From positions 1 to 64,000 of the forward strand of contig CAYHCE010000006.1 in assembly GCA_964355015.1 (NCBI GenBank): 64,000 nt of DNA. Reading direction: 5' to 3'. Below are positions 25,910 through 34,471 of this stretch, in pieces (positions within the stretch are counted from its first letter, which is position 1; every line of letters begins with the position of its first letter). The DNA comes from CAYHCE01 sp964355015 (GTDB lineage Bacteria > Cyanobacteriota > Cyanobacteriia > PCC-6307 > Cyanobiaceae). The notes below the pieces were generated by a model. It saw nothing but the letters and a program-made list of their open reading frames with translations, ran no database searches and was not told the origin of the DNA. Both the position numbers and the translations under genes were made by a program.

Positions 25910-26191
25910 ATGGATGTCCCCCCGGCCTTCACCACCTCAGCTGCCGTTTCCACCGTCACGGAATGCGCTGAGCAGGAGCCTGGGGTCGTGAGTCTGCGGG
26001 CGGAGGTGCCGGAAGCCCTGCTGTTCTCGATGCGCCAGTTCATCGACGCCCATCCCAACTGGGACCAGTACCGCCTCTTCCAGGCGGCCCTGGCCGGCTT
26101 CCTGGTGCAGAACGGTGTCCAGAGCCGGGCGGTCACCCGCTGCTACGTGGCCAACATGTTCCAGCGTGGCGGTGACGGGGCCGTCCGCTGA
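25910..26191 (+). CDS. DUF2811 family protein
   Basis: A 93-residue protein with a variable N terminus and the family core VSLRAEVPEALLFSMRQFID, HPNWDQYRLFQAALAGFLVQNG and a C-terminal RCYVANMF. The core is helical, resembling a short DNA- or partner-binding helical unit. The family is restricted to cyanobacteria and has no known function. ATG 25910 is the first start. It converges on the membrane protein at 26203, with 11 bases between. Confidence 0.8.
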   Translation: MDVPPAFTTSAAVSTVTECAEQEPGVVSLRAEVPEALLFSMRQFIDAHPNWDQYRLFQAALAGFLVQNGVQSRAVTRCYVANMFQRGGDGAVR

Positions 26192-26202
26192 CTCGGCCTC
26201 GA

Positions 26203-26964
26203 TCAGGGTCCGCCGATCAGGCCGGCCCGGTCCTCCGGGCCGAACAGATGCCGGTAGGCGGCTGCCAGGCTGCAGACCACAACCGGCCAGGCGGCCAGCA
26301 GGCCAGCCCCCAGCAGCAGCAGGCCGAGCAGAACGATCAGACCGAGCAGCACGGCCAGGGCGCACAGGCGACCCCACTGGGCCCTGGCCATCGACTGACC
26401 GCTTCGGAAGGCGGGAACGGGTCGCAGCCCACCGATCACGGTGAGCGGCAGATGGAGCATCTGTCCCACGGCGATGAACAGGAGGCTCCCGGCTCCGGCC
26501 AGCAGGGGAAGCAGGCCCAGCGACGGCCGGATCAGGCTCGCCAGCCCGGCGGCCAGGCCGGCTGTGATCAGGATCAGCAGGTTGAGGAGGAGCAGCAGCA
26601 GGCCCATGGCCAGCAACCGCAGCATGGCTGGCCGGCTGCAGCGGGCCAGGTCGGCCAGGCGTGGGCGGCCGTCGGCAAGGGCGATCCAGGCCCCCCGCAT
26701 CAGGCCCACGTTCAGCCAGAGGCTGCTCGCCAGACTGAGGGCCATCCCGGCGAGCGTGAGGGCCAGCAGCAGGGGGATCGGCTCCCCCCCCTGTGCAAGG
26801 GCATCGCCGGCCTGGTTCTGGACCAGTTGCCCCACCAGTTGCCCGCTTCCCCCCAGCAGGGTGAACCCCATGAAGACCCGGGGAGCCCGCCGGAAGGCCC
26901 GCCAGCCCTGCTCCAGGCTGGCCCCGATCGGCAGCGGCGCTGCGGTTCGGGCCGCCAGGGTCAC
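26203..26964 (-). CDS. Multi-pass membrane protein of unknown function
   Basis: A 253-residue protein from GTG 26964 that overlaps the upstream EVE gene as GTGA. It has about five to six hydrophobic stretches, including LLLLLLNLLILITAGLAAGL and LAVLLGLIVLLGLLLLGAG. The short soluble N terminus ASLEQGWRAFRRAPRVFMGF resembles the start of a second membrane protein at 27548 (LQAAWNLFVAHWRAYVYVQL), so the two may be distant paralogues. No transporter motif is recognised. Confidence 0.75.
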   Translation of the reverse strand: MTLAARTAAPLPIGASLEQGWRAFRRAPRVFMGFTLLGGSGQLVGQLVQNQAGDALAQGGEPIPLLLALTLAGMALSLASSLWLNVGLMRGAWIALADGRPRLADLARCSRPAMLRLLAMGLLLLLLNLLILITAGLAAGLASLIRPSLGLLPLLAGAGSLLFIAVGQMLHLPLTVIGGLRPVPAFRSGQSMARAQWGRLCALAVLLGLIVLLGLLLLGAGLLAAWPVVVCSLAAAYRHLFGPEDRAGLIGGP

Positions 26965-27422
26965 GGGGCCGCTTCGAGCAGCCCGAACAGCCGGGCCGCG
27001 CTGGCATCGGGCACCGGCAGGATCGAGAGGCGGTTGCCTCGCCTCACCACCGGCAGGTCCTGCTCGGAGAACTCCTCCCGCAGCGCATCGAGGCTCAGCA
27101 ACCGCGCAAAGGTGCATCGGTGTTCCAGACGGACGCAGTCCCAGCGCGGCGCTTCCGGCCTGGAGGCCGGATCGAAGTAGCGGGAGCGGGGATCGAACTG
27201 ACTCGGATCGGTGAGGCCCGTTTCGATCACCTCCATCAGCCCGATGATCCCCGGGGGTTTGGCATTGGAGTGATAGAAAAACGCCTGATCACCCACCGCC
27301 ATGCCGCGCATGAAGTTGCGGGCCTGGTAGTTGCGGATCCCATCCCAGAGTGTGCTGCCGTCCCGTTCGAGATGGTCGATGCCATAGACATCCGGCTCGC
27401 TCTTCATCAACCAGTAGGCCAT
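26961..27422 (-). CDS. EVE-domain protein (thymocyte nuclear protein 1-like)
   Basis: A 153-residue protein filling one EVE domain: AYWLMKSEPDVYGIDHLE at the start, WDGIRNYQARNFMRGMAVGD and FFYHSNAKPPGIIGLMEV. EVE folds are related to PUA and YTH domains and bind modified bases in DNA or RNA. ATG 27422 gives the family N terminus; a GTG immediately upstream is also possible. It is translationally coupled (GTGA) to the membrane protein downstream and divergent from the other membrane protein gene. Confidence 0.92.
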   Translation of the reverse strand: MAYWLMKSEPDVYGIDHLERDGSTLWDGIRNYQARNFMRGMAVGDQAFFYHSNAKPPGIIGLMEVIETGLTDPSQFDPRSRYFDPASRPEAPRWDCVRLEHRCTFARLLSLDALREEFSEQDLPVVRRGNRLSILPVPDASAARLFGLLEAAP

Positions 27423-27547
27423 CACCGTGACGGGGGCCCTGCCGGGCGCAGAGCATGTCGGGAGGCTCAGTGTATCGATCCCGTTTGTGACGGTCGGGTT
27501 GGCTGATGGGGCCGAGTCCCCTAGACAACGGTTTTCCTCGGTTCGTC

Positions 27548-28285
27548 GTGACCATCGTTCCAGGCCGGACACCTACTCCGCAGCCCACTCTTCAGGCTGC
27601 CTGGAATCTCTTCGTGGCCCACTGGCGCGCCTACGTCTACGTGCAGCTGACCCTGCTTGGGCTTGCGGTCGCCTCGGTGCTGATCACCGTGCTGGTCACG
27701 GTGATCGCTCTGGCGGTGACGACCGGCGTGGCCCCGGAGCTGCGCGACAGCGTGGCGCAGCTCGTGCAGGGGGTGCTGAACCTGCCTTTCTCGATCCTGT
27801 ATCAGGTGCTCGCCGGTCTGCTGGGCGTGCTGCTCTCGGCCTTCCCGGCCCTCTACTTCGTCACGGGTGTCCATCCCGACTACCCGGCAGGCCTGCGGTT
27901 GCTGCGCGGCAATCTCCGCCGCTATGTGCTGGCCGGGCTGCTGGCGTCGGTGGCGGGAGGCATCGGGATTCTGCTCTGCCTGATTCCGGGGCTGATCGTG
28001 ATGGTGATCACCCCGATCTACGTACGCCGGATCTTCACCACCGATGAGCCGATCTGGCCGGCTTTCCAGGCCAGCTGCCGCGATCTGTTCACCAGTCCCC
28101 ACGGCTGGGGACTGGTCGGCTATGAGCTCCTCGCCCTGCTGCTCCTGGCCATCTCCGCCCTGTTCTGTCTGGTGCCGCTGCTGGTGACCGTCCCCCTGGC
28201 GGCGATCTTCATTCAGCAGTACCTGGCCGCCTGGGGGCTGGGAGAGGGGGGTGCCGCCGCTCCCAGTTCAGATCCTGTGGGCTGA
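27548..28285 (+). CDS. Multi-pass membrane protein of unknown function
   Basis: From GTG 27548 the product has 245 residues; the frame is open to an earlier start at 27506 (259 residues). It shows about five hydrophobic segments, including VASVLITVLVTVIALAV, GGIGILLCLIPGLIVMVIT and LLALLLLAISALFCLVPLL. The CLIPGLIVMV stretch followed by a charged WPAFQASCRDL region is seen in DUF4013-like and glycerophosphodiesterase-type membrane domains (weak similarity). Function unknown. A near-perfect 16-bp direct repeat spans its stop codon. Confidence 0.7.
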   Translation: MTIVPGRTPTPQPTLQAAWNLFVAHWRAYVYVQLTLLGLAVASVLITVLVTVIALAVTTGVAPELRDSVAQLVQGVLNLPFSILYQVLAGLLGVLLSAFPALYFVTGVHPDYPAGLRLLRGNLRRYVLAGLLASVAGGIGILLCLIPGLIVMVITPIYVRRIFTTDEPIWPAFQASCRDLFTSPHGWGLVGYELLALLLLAISALFCLVPLLVTVPLAAIFIQQYLAAWGLGEGGAAAPSSDPVG

Positions 28286-28311
28286 GCGCCATTCCGATCC
28301 GGTGGGCTGAG
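28271..28311 (+). repeat. 16-bp direct repeat spanning a stop codon
   Basis: GATCCTGTGGGCTGAG (28271-28286) and GATCCGGTGGGCTGAG (28296-28311) differ at one base, with a period of 25. The first copy contains the TGA stop of the membrane protein gene, and the second duplicates it downstream. Confidence 0.8.
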
Positions 28312-28319
28312 GGACGGCT

Positions 28320-29714
28320 TCAGAGAGCTTCCACCAGTCGGCGGAAATGGTCGCCGCGGGCCTCGAAGTCCGTGTATTGATCGAAGCTGGCGCAGGCCGG
28401 CGCGAGCAGAACGGTGCGGCAGCCGAGCGCTTCGGCCAGGCCGCGGGCCAGCGGCACGGCCTCCTCCAGTCCCTCCACCTGCTGGACGGTTCCGCCGTAA
28501 CCGTGCTGCCCCAGAAGCTCCGCGAAGCTGTGGCGGGCGGCGCCGAACAGCACCACGGCGGCGGCCTGGCGTTGCAGGGCTGCCAGCCAGGCGGTGGGAT
28601 CCCCCTGTTTGGACTGGCCTCCGGCCAGGGCCACCAATGGACCGGCCAGGGCGGCCAGGCCCACCTCGGCTGCGTCGTAGTTGGTGGCTTTGCTGTCGTT
28701 GAACCAGCTGATCCCGCCCAGTTCGCGGATCCGCTCCAGCCGGTGCGGCACCCCGGGGAAGGAGCGGAAGGCCGCCTCCATCACGGCCGCCGGTAGACCG
28801 AGCTTGAAGCCGGCGGCGGCGGCGAGCAGGAGGTTCTGCCGATTGTGCTCACCAGGCATCGCCAGGCAATCGGCCGCAAAGAGGCCCCCCTCGTTGCTGC
28901 GCACGACACCATTCTCGTCGATCCAGAGCAGGGGGCGGATGGCGCTGGGGAGTCGATCGCGGGGGGCGGCGCTGACCCATTCGGCCCGGTCCCAGCTGGC
29001 GGCGTGGGCGCGCAGATCGGCGTCGTCCGCATTCAGCAGGCGGATGGCGGAGCGCTCCAGCAGGCTGCGCTTGATCGCCCGGTAGTGGTCGAGCGTGCCG
29101 TGGCGCTCCAGGTGGTCCGGGGTGAGGGTGGTCCAGATGCCGATGCGGGGGGCCAGCGCGGGGGACGACTCGATCTGGTAGCTGCTCAGCTCCACCACCA
29201 TCCAGTCCGGCTGCCGGCGGCCCGGCTCCTGGCGCTGGAGGATCACCTCGGCGGCGGAGAGGCCCACGTTGCCGGCGATCGGGGCGTCCAGACCGGCCTG
29301 CCGCAGCAGGTGGCCGAGGAGATGGGTGACGGTGGTCTTGCCGTTGGTGCCTGTGATCCCGATCCAGGGGATGGCACGGCTGGCCTGCCAGGCCACCGAC
29401 ACCTCGCCGGCCATCGGCACGCCTTGCTGCCGCAGCTTCACCAGGGTGGGATGGTCCCAGGCGATGCCGGGGCTCACCACCACGGAACGGGGAGCCGTTT
29501 CCAGGCCAGCGAAGCTGGAGGCCTCGAGTGGGGTGGCCAGGGCCACGTCCACCCCAGCGGCCCGCAGCGCTTCTGCCTGATGCTGCAGTTCCGCGGAGAT
29601 GCGGCTCTCCAGCACCAGCACCCTTTCACCCCGGGATCGGAGGAGCCGGGCGGCGCCGATCCCTGAGCGACCGAGGCCCACAACCACGTGGAACGGTTGT
29701 GCCGTGGCGGCCAT
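28320..29714 (-). CDS. murD: UDP-N-acetylmuramoylalanine--D-glutamate ligase
   Basis: A 464-residue Mur ligase with an N-terminal Rossmann domain (VVGLGRSGIGAARLL), the ATP site GITGTNGKTTV around residue 120, and the C-terminal FNDSKATNYDA. It adds D-glutamate to UDP-MurNAc-L-Ala in the cytoplasm. ATG 29714 is preceded by AGGAG at good spacing; GTG 29720 is less likely. tRNA-Val ends only 26 bases upstream on the same strand, so murD may be made from a joint transcript. Confidence 0.96.
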   Translation of the reverse strand: MAATAQPFHVVVGLGRSGIGAARLLRSRGERVLVLESRISAELQHQAEALRAAGVDVALATPLEASSFAGLETAPRSVVVSPGIAWDHPTLVKLRQQGVPMAGEVSVAWQASRAIPWIGITGTNGKTTVTHLLGHLLRQAGLDAPIAGNVGLSAAEVILQRQEPGRRQPDWMVVELSSYQIESSPALAPRIGIWTTLTPDHLERHGTLDHYRAIKRSLLERSAIRLLNADDADLRAHAASWDRAEWVSAAPRDRLPSAIRPLLWIDENGVVRSNEGGLFAADCLAMPGEHNRQNLLLAAAAGFKLGLPAAVMEAAFRSFPGVPHRLERIRELGGISWFNDSKATNYDAAEVGLAALAGPLVALAGGQSKQGDPTAWLAALQRQAAAVVLFGAARHSFAELLGQHGYGGTVQQVEGLEEAVPLARGLAEALGCRTVLLAPACASFDQYTDFEARGDHFRRLVEAL

Positions 29715-29740
29715 ATTCACTCCTGCTGCAGCTGATCAAG

Positions 29741-29812
29741 TGGGCGATACTGGAATCGAACCAGTGACTCCTACCGTGTCAAGGTAGTGCTCTACCTCTG
29801 AGCTAATCGCCC
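29741..29812 (-). tRNA. tRNA-Val (GAC)
   Basis: On the minus strand the 72-nt gene starts GGGCGATTAGCTCAG, has the acceptor stem GGCGAT/ATCGCC plus a G-C pair, the anticodon stem CTACC/GGTAG around TTGACAC with anticodon GAC, and the T-loop GGTTCGATTCC. The terminal CCA is not encoded. Discriminator base A is at 29741. Confidence 0.96.
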
Positions 29813-29933
29813 CATTCCCCGAGTGAATTGCCGGGGTTCGGATCGTGCGACCGGAGATCGGACGATCGCAGTTCGAAACCTAGCAGTCGGCCCGGACCCT
29901 GGCGGGCACACCCCGTCCAACGGCTCAGGGGCG

Positions 29934-30752
29934 TCAGCTGCGGCACAGCTCCAGACGCCAGCGTTCGCGCTTGGTGGGCTCGATCGAGACCACGGCCAGT
30001 TCGCCGCGGTTCTCCAGCTGGATCCTGTCCCCAGCCGCCAGTTCACGGCTGGGACTGGTCACGGCCTGCCAGTTGAGCCGCACCGCCCCCTGGCGGATCA
30101 GCACGGCCATGCGGCTGCGGGAGATGCCGAAGCCCGCCGACGCCACCGCGTCGAGCCGCAGCGAGGCCTCCACCGTGGTGAAGCTGCGGGGCTGGGGGCG
30201 CGCTGGCGGCTGCAGGTGCTCCAGGGGCGCTGCCTCCAGCTCCACCTCCACGCTGCGCACCCGGGCCCGGCTGCCATGCAGCCGGGCCGCCAGCTCAGGG
30301 ACGACCACCAACTGGGCGCCTCGATCACCGCGGATCCAGAGGTCGCCCAGTTCGTCCTCCATCGCCCCGGCGGCGATCAGACCGGCCCGCACCTCCCCGG
30401 GCCCTGCGGGGTCGAACAGGAAGTTGCCGCTCACCACGAGCCCCATCAGCGGTGCCGCGCCACCACCCTCCGCGGCGGCCCGTTCGGCCCGCCGCAGCAG
30501 CAGGCGACAGCGTTCGGCCCCGGGCCGGCCGCCCTCGGCCTCCAGTTGCAGCTCGCTGAGGCTTCCCAGCCGCTCCACCGCCTCCTCGCGCACCCTGGCC
30601 GATACGAAACCGGTCCAGACCGGTTCCCAGCTGCGCAGGGCCAGCTCGGCCTTCTCGATCAGGGCGGCAAGCGCCGCGGGGTCCCGGCTGCCCTGCAGCA
30701 GAGCGGAGCGCGGCAGCAGGGGAGTGTTGCCGGCGGATCGGTGCGCGCTCAA
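29934..30752 (-). CDS. Photosystem II S4-domain protein (TIGR03069-like)
   Basis: A 272-residue protein from TTG 30752, which overlaps the upstream stop (TTGA). The N-terminal LPRSALLQGSRDP and LALRSWEPVWTGFVSA match the YlmH-like family called photosystem II S4 domain protein in cyanobacteria. The C-terminal 70 residues form an S4 RNA-binding domain (SRSRMAVLIRQGAVRLNW). It probably binds RNA; the PSII link comes from family naming only. The open frame further upstream is a shadow of the preceding gene. Confidence 0.87.
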   Translation of the reverse strand: MSAHRSAGNTPLLPRSALLQGSRDPAALAALIEKAELALRSWEPVWTGFVSARVREEAVERLGSLSELQLEAEGGRPGAERCRLLLRRAERAAAEGGGAAPLMGLVVSGNFLFDPAGPGEVRAGLIAAGAMEDELGDLWIRGDRGAQLVVVPELAARLHGSRARVRSVEVELEAAPLEHLQPPARPQPRSFTTVEASLRLDAVASAGFGISRSRMAVLIRQGAVRLNWQAVTSPSRELAAGDRIQLENRGELAVVSIEPTKRERWRLELCRS

Positions 30753-31240
30753 CCTTCCGAGAGCCGCACCACCGCCTTCGGACCGGCCTGCTGGATCAGG
30801 CTCCAGGGGACGTCCTGGCCGGGGGCGTTCTCCACCAGCAGCAGCCAGTTGCCTTCCTCCAGCCGGTTGCGCAGGCTGCGGATCCGGTCGTCCTCCTCGG
30901 AACGCACGCTGGCGGCGGCGGCGAAGCTCCCCATCCATCCCGAACCCATACCCAGCAGGCCGCCGATCACCGGTTCGCCGTAGGGGCCGGCGAAGGAGAA
31001 GGTGTGCAGGTCGGTGATGAAGCTGAACATCAGGCCGGCGAAGAAGCCGAACGGCATCAGCCAGCGCACCATGGTGCGCTGGCGGCGCCGGCGGCCGAGG
31101 GCCGGATTGAGCCGCTCCACCGTGTCCATGGCCGTTTCACCCTCGCCCAGGGCCACGAGGGTGGCCGGGGCGGGGGTGAGGGCGCCGAGCTGGTCCCGCA
31201 ACCTGTGCAGTCGTTGTCGATCGGCCAGCACCACCACCAC
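30749..31240 (-). CDS. Membrane protein of unknown function
   Basis: From GTG 31240 the product has 163 residues; the frame stays open to 31315 (188 residues). It has LVALGEGETAMDTVERLNPA, then a hydrophobic hairpin formed by MPFGFFAGLMFSFIT and a Gly-rich GGLLGMGSGWMGS, and a C-terminal soluble part. I do not recognise a named family; the glycine-zipper-like membrane region could insert into or tether to thylakoids. Its TGA overlaps the TTG of the PSII S4 protein, suggesting the two are made together. Confidence 0.72.
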   Translation of the reverse strand: MVVVLADRQRLHRLRDQLGALTPAPATLVALGEGETAMDTVERLNPALGRRRRQRTMVRWLMPFGFFAGLMFSFITDLHTFSFAGPYGEPVIGGLLGMGSGWMGSFAAAASVRSEEDDRIRSLRNRLEEGNWLLLVENAPGQDVPWSLIQQAGPKAVVRLSEG

Positions 31241-31378
31241 AGACAGTCCCAAGGCCCAGCGCCCCAAAGCGCCGATTCTCCTCGCTGGCGGCGGGGGGCC
31301 GTGGCCGCCGCTCACTACACTTCACCCCCGGCAGTGTCTGGTGTGATCCAGACGCCCTCCTCACCTCCGCGCCGGGTC

Positions 31379-32965
31379 ATGACGAAAGTTCTGGTTTCCG
31401 ATCCCATCGACCAGGTGGGTATCGACATTCTTTCGCAGGTGGCCCAGGTCGATGTGCGCACGGGCCTGCCGCCCGAGCAGTTGCGCCAGATCATCGGCGA
31501 TTACGACGCGCTGATGATCCGTTCCGGCACTCAGGTGACCGCCGACATCATCGCCGCGGCACCGCGACTGAAGATCATCGGTCGCGCCGGCGTGGGGGTC
31601 GACAACGTCGATGTGGCCGCCGCCACCCAGCGGGGGGTGCTGGTGGTGAACTCGCCGGAGGGCAACACGATCGCGGCGGCCGAGCATGCCCTGGCCATGA
31701 TGCTGTCCCTGTCGCGCCATGTGCCCCAGGCCCACTTCAGCACCATGGCCGGCGGCTGGGACCGCAAGAAGTACGTCGGCAACGAGCTCTACAAGAAGAA
31801 GCTCGGCGTTGTGGGGCTCGGCAAGATCGGATCCCATGTGGCCCGGGTCGCCAAGGCCATGGGCATGGAGGTGCTGGCCTACGACCCCTTCATCTCCACC
31901 GAGCGGGCCCAGCAGCTGCAGGTGCGTCTGATGGCGATCGGTCCCCTGTTCGCCGAAGCCGATTTCATCAGCCTGCACCTGCCCCGCACTCCCGATACCG
32001 AGAATCTGGTGAACGGGGAGCTCCTGGCGAGCATGAAGCCCACCGCCCGCCTGGTGAACTGCGCCCGCGGCGGCATCGTCGACGAGAAGGCCCTGGCCGC
32101 TGCGCTGAACGCCGGCACGATCGCCGGGGCGGCTCTCGACGTGTACGCCAACGAGCCCCTGGAGGCCGATTCGCCGCTGCGGCAGGTGGATGACCGCCTG
32201 ATCCTCACCCCGCACCTGGGCGCCTCCACCGAGGAAGCGCAGGAGAACGTGGCCATCGACGTGGCGGAGCAGATCCGCGACGTGCTGCTCGGTCTGCCGG
32301 CCCGCAGCGCCGTCAACATTCCGGGCCTCACGCCTGAGGTGATGGAGCGGCTCAAGCCCCACCTGCAGCTGGCCGAAACCCTCGGCCTGCTGCTCAGCCA
32401 GCTGGCGGGCGGCTCGGTGCAGGAGCTGGAGGTGCGGCTCCAGGGCGAGTTCGCCAGCCACCCCTCCCAGCCCCTGGTGGTGGCGGCCCTCAAGGGCCTG
32501 CTCTCCAGCGCCCTGGGCGACCGGATCAACTACGTGAACGCTTCCTTGGAGGCCCGGAGCCGTGGCATCCACGTGCTCGAGGTGAAGGACGACGCCAGCC
32601 GCGATTTCGCCGGTGGTTCGCTGCAGCTCACCTCCCGCGGCGGCCAGGGCAGCCACAGCGTCACCGGCGCGGTGTTCGCCGACGGCGATCTGCGGATCAC
32701 CACCATCGACGAATTCCCCGTGAACGTGAGCCCCAGCCGCCACATGCTGATCACCCGTCACCGGGACATGCCGGGGATCATCGGCCAGCTCGGCTCCCTG
32801 CTGGGCGAGCACAACGTCAACATCGCCTCGATGCAGGTGGGTCGACGCATTGTGCGGGGCGACGCCGTGATGGTGCTCAGCCTCGATGACCCGATCCCGC
32901 CGAGCCTGCTCGTCTCGATCGGACAGATCAACGGCATCCAGGAAGCCCATCCCGTGACTCTCTGA
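31379..32965 (+). CDS. serA: D-3-phosphoglycerate dehydrogenase
   Basis: A 528-residue enzyme with an NAD-binding domain (GVVGLGKIGSHVARVAKAMG), catalytic Arg in NCARGGIVDE, catalytic His in LTPHLGASTEEA, an intervening domain, and a C-terminal ACT domain (RDMPGIIGQLGSLLGEHNVNIA). It oxidises 3-phosphoglycerate, the first step of serine synthesis, and its length fits the long ACT-containing form. ATG 31379 begins MTKVLVSDPIDQ; upstream open codons overlap the divergent gene. prmA follows after 16 bases. Confidence 0.97.
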   Translation: MTKVLVSDPIDQVGIDILSQVAQVDVRTGLPPEQLRQIIGDYDALMIRSGTQVTADIIAAAPRLKIIGRAGVGVDNVDVAAATQRGVLVVNSPEGNTIAAAEHALAMMLSLSRHVPQAHFSTMAGGWDRKKYVGNELYKKKLGVVGLGKIGSHVARVAKAMGMEVLAYDPFISTERAQQLQVRLMAIGPLFAEADFISLHLPRTPDTENLVNGELLASMKPTARLVNCARGGIVDEKALAAALNAGTIAGAALDVYANEPLEADSPLRQVDDRLILTPHLGASTEEAQENVAIDVAEQIRDVLLGLPARSAVNIPGLTPEVMERLKPHLQLAETLGLLLSQLAGGSVQELEVRLQGEFASHPSQPLVVAALKGLLSSALGDRINYVNASLEARSRGIHVLEVKDDASRDFAGGSLQLTSRGGQGSHSVTGAVFADGDLRITTIDEFPVNVSPSRHMLITRHRDMPGIIGQLGSLLGEHNVNIASMQVGRRIVRGDAVMVLSLDDPIPPSLLVSIGQINGIQEAHPVTL

Positions 32966-32981
32966 TGGCGGAACCCGGCCG

Positions 32982-33926
32982 ATGACGCCCCAGTGGTGGC
33001 GCCTGGAGATGGACGCCCCGGCCGAGCTGGAGGAATCCCTGCTCTGGAAGCTCGGCTCCCTCGGCATTCGCCGGGTTGCCATCCAGTCCGCTGCCGCCAC
33101 GCCTACGCAGCATCGTCTGGTGGCATGGCTGCCCGAGGTCGACTGGCCTGAGCCTGAGCGCCAGCGGCTGGGGGCCGAGCTCGGACCGCTCACCGAACCC
33201 TTCGGCCTCCCCCTGCCGCCCCTGCACTGGCAGCGGCAGCCCGAGGAGGACTGGAGCCTGAGCTGGAAGCAGCACTGGCAGCCCGACCCGGTCGGCGAGC
33301 GGCTGCTGATCCTGCCGGCCTGGCTCGAGCCCCCCGAGGAACATGCCGATCGAGCCGTCATCCGGATCGATCCCGGCAGTGCCTTCGGCACCGGCAGCCA
33401 TCCCACCACCCGCCTCTGCCTCGAGGCCCTCGAGCGGATCGGTCCGGCTGGCCTGCGGGTGGCGGATCTGGGTTGCGGCAGCGGCATCCTCGGCCTGGGA
33501 GCCCTGAGGCTGGGGGCGGCTTCGGTGGCGGCAGCCGACATCGATTCCCTCGCCGTGCTGGCCACCACGGCGAATGCAAGCCTCAACGGCTACGGCGTCG
33601 GCAGCGGCTCGGGGATCGGCGAGTCGGTCACGGTGGCCCAGGGCTCGGTGGAAGCTCTGGCGGCGCTGCTGGCCGGCCGGCCGGCGGATGTGCTGCTCTG
33701 CAACATCCTGGCCCCGGTGATCGAGGAGCTGGCTGCCTCGTTCCACACCGTGCTGGCGGACCATGGCGTGGGTCTGCTCAGCGGGCTGCTGGTGGAGCAG
33801 GCAGCCGGGCTGGAGCGGGTGCTGGCGAGCTGGGGCTGGTCCTGTGTGCTGGTGCGGTCCCAGGGCCTCTGGGGCCTGCTGGAGATCCGCAGGGCCAGGG
33901 CCCAGCTGCCGTGGCATGTGGCATAA
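32982..33926 (+). CDS. prmA: Ribosomal protein L11 methyltransferase
   Basis: A 314-residue protein with a variable N-terminal substrate domain (QWWRLEMDAPAELEE), DPGSAFGTGSHPTTRL, the SAM motif VADLGCGSGILGLGA and CNILAPVIEEL, all typical of PrmA. It trimethylates L11 in the cytoplasm using S-adenosylmethionine. It follows serA by 16 bases and should be cotranscribed with it. Confidence 0.95.
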   Translation: MTPQWWRLEMDAPAELEESLLWKLGSLGIRRVAIQSAAATPTQHRLVAWLPEVDWPEPERQRLGAELGPLTEPFGLPLPPLHWQRQPEEDWSLSWKQHWQPDPVGERLLILPAWLEPPEEHADRAVIRIDPGSAFGTGSHPTTRLCLEALERIGPAGLRVADLGCGSGILGLGALRLGAASVAAADIDSLAVLATTANASLNGYGVGSGSGIGESVTVAQGSVEALAALLAGRPADVLLCNILAPVIEELAASFHTVLADHGVGLLSGLLVEQAAGLERVLASWGWSCVLVRSQGLWGLLEIRRARAQLPWHVA

Positions 33927-34006
33927 ATCACGCTTATGTGTGACCTCCCTTTGATTGGGCTTCCGGGACTCGGCGCCGCGGATCGCCGGCAACACCCCCG
34001 GTCCGA

Positions 34007-34028
34007 TGTAGGAAGGTGCGGTCCTACA
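34007..34028 (+). repeat. 7-bp inverted repeat in the petF leader region
   Basis: TGTAGGA (34007-34013), eight bases, then TCCTACA (34022-34028), a perfect dyad 44 bases before the petF start. It could form an mRNA hairpin or bind a dimeric regulator. Confidence 0.6.
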
Positions 34029-34072
34029 GGCCCGGTCTCCCACCCAGGCGCCTGTGAGCTCCAATCCCTTCC

Positions 34073-34372
34073 ATGGCTTCCTACAAGGTCACCCTCATCA
34101 ACGAGAGCGAGGGCCTCAACAAGACCATCGAGGTTCCTGACGATCAGTACATCCTCGATGCGGCTGAAGAGCAGGGCATCGACCTCCCCTACTCCTGTCG
34201 CGCTGGCGCCTGCTCCACCTGTGCCGGCAAGCTGACCTCCGGCACCGTGGACCAGTCGGACCAGAGCTTCCTCGACGACGACCAGATCGAAGCAGGGTTC
34301 GTGCTGACCTGCGTCGCCTACCCCACGTCCGACTGCACCATCAAGACCCACTCCGAAGAAGAGCTCTACTGA
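34073..34372 (+). CDS. petF: Photosynthetic [2Fe-2S] ferredoxin
   Basis: A 99-residue plant-type ferredoxin with ligands in CRAGACSTC and a later Cys in VLTCVAYPTSDC, and the typical ending KTHSEEELY. It accepts electrons from photosystem I and passes them to FNR, thioredoxin reductase (whose variable chain is at 21.9 kb) and assimilatory enzymes. It is monocistronic by layout, with 146 bases upstream and a strong terminator after it. Confidence 0.97.
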   Translation: MASYKVTLINESEGLNKTIEVPDDQYILDAAEEQGIDLPYSCRAGACSTCAGKLTSGTVDQSDQSFLDDDQIEAGFVLTCVAYPTSDCTIKTHSEEELY

Positions 34373-34448
34373 GCTCCTCCGGATTCGAAGCACGCGTGGC
34401 GAAGGCCCCTGTCCCTTGGCCACGCCTTGAACCGATCCCCTTTCTCTG

Positions 34449-34470
34449 CCACCCTGCGGGGTGGTTTTTT
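34449..34470 (+). terminator. Rho-independent terminator of petF
   Basis: CCACCC (34449-34454), loop TGCG, GGGTGG (34459-34464), then six T residues. It ends one base before the ATG of the next small gene. Confidence 0.9.
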
Positions 34471-34471
34471 C

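Noticed and set aside
25575..25991. 138-codon plus-strand frame in the gap before DUF2811
   Set aside because: It is Pro/Arg/Ser-rich, has no similarity to a domain, and overlaps the real DUF2811 start in another frame.
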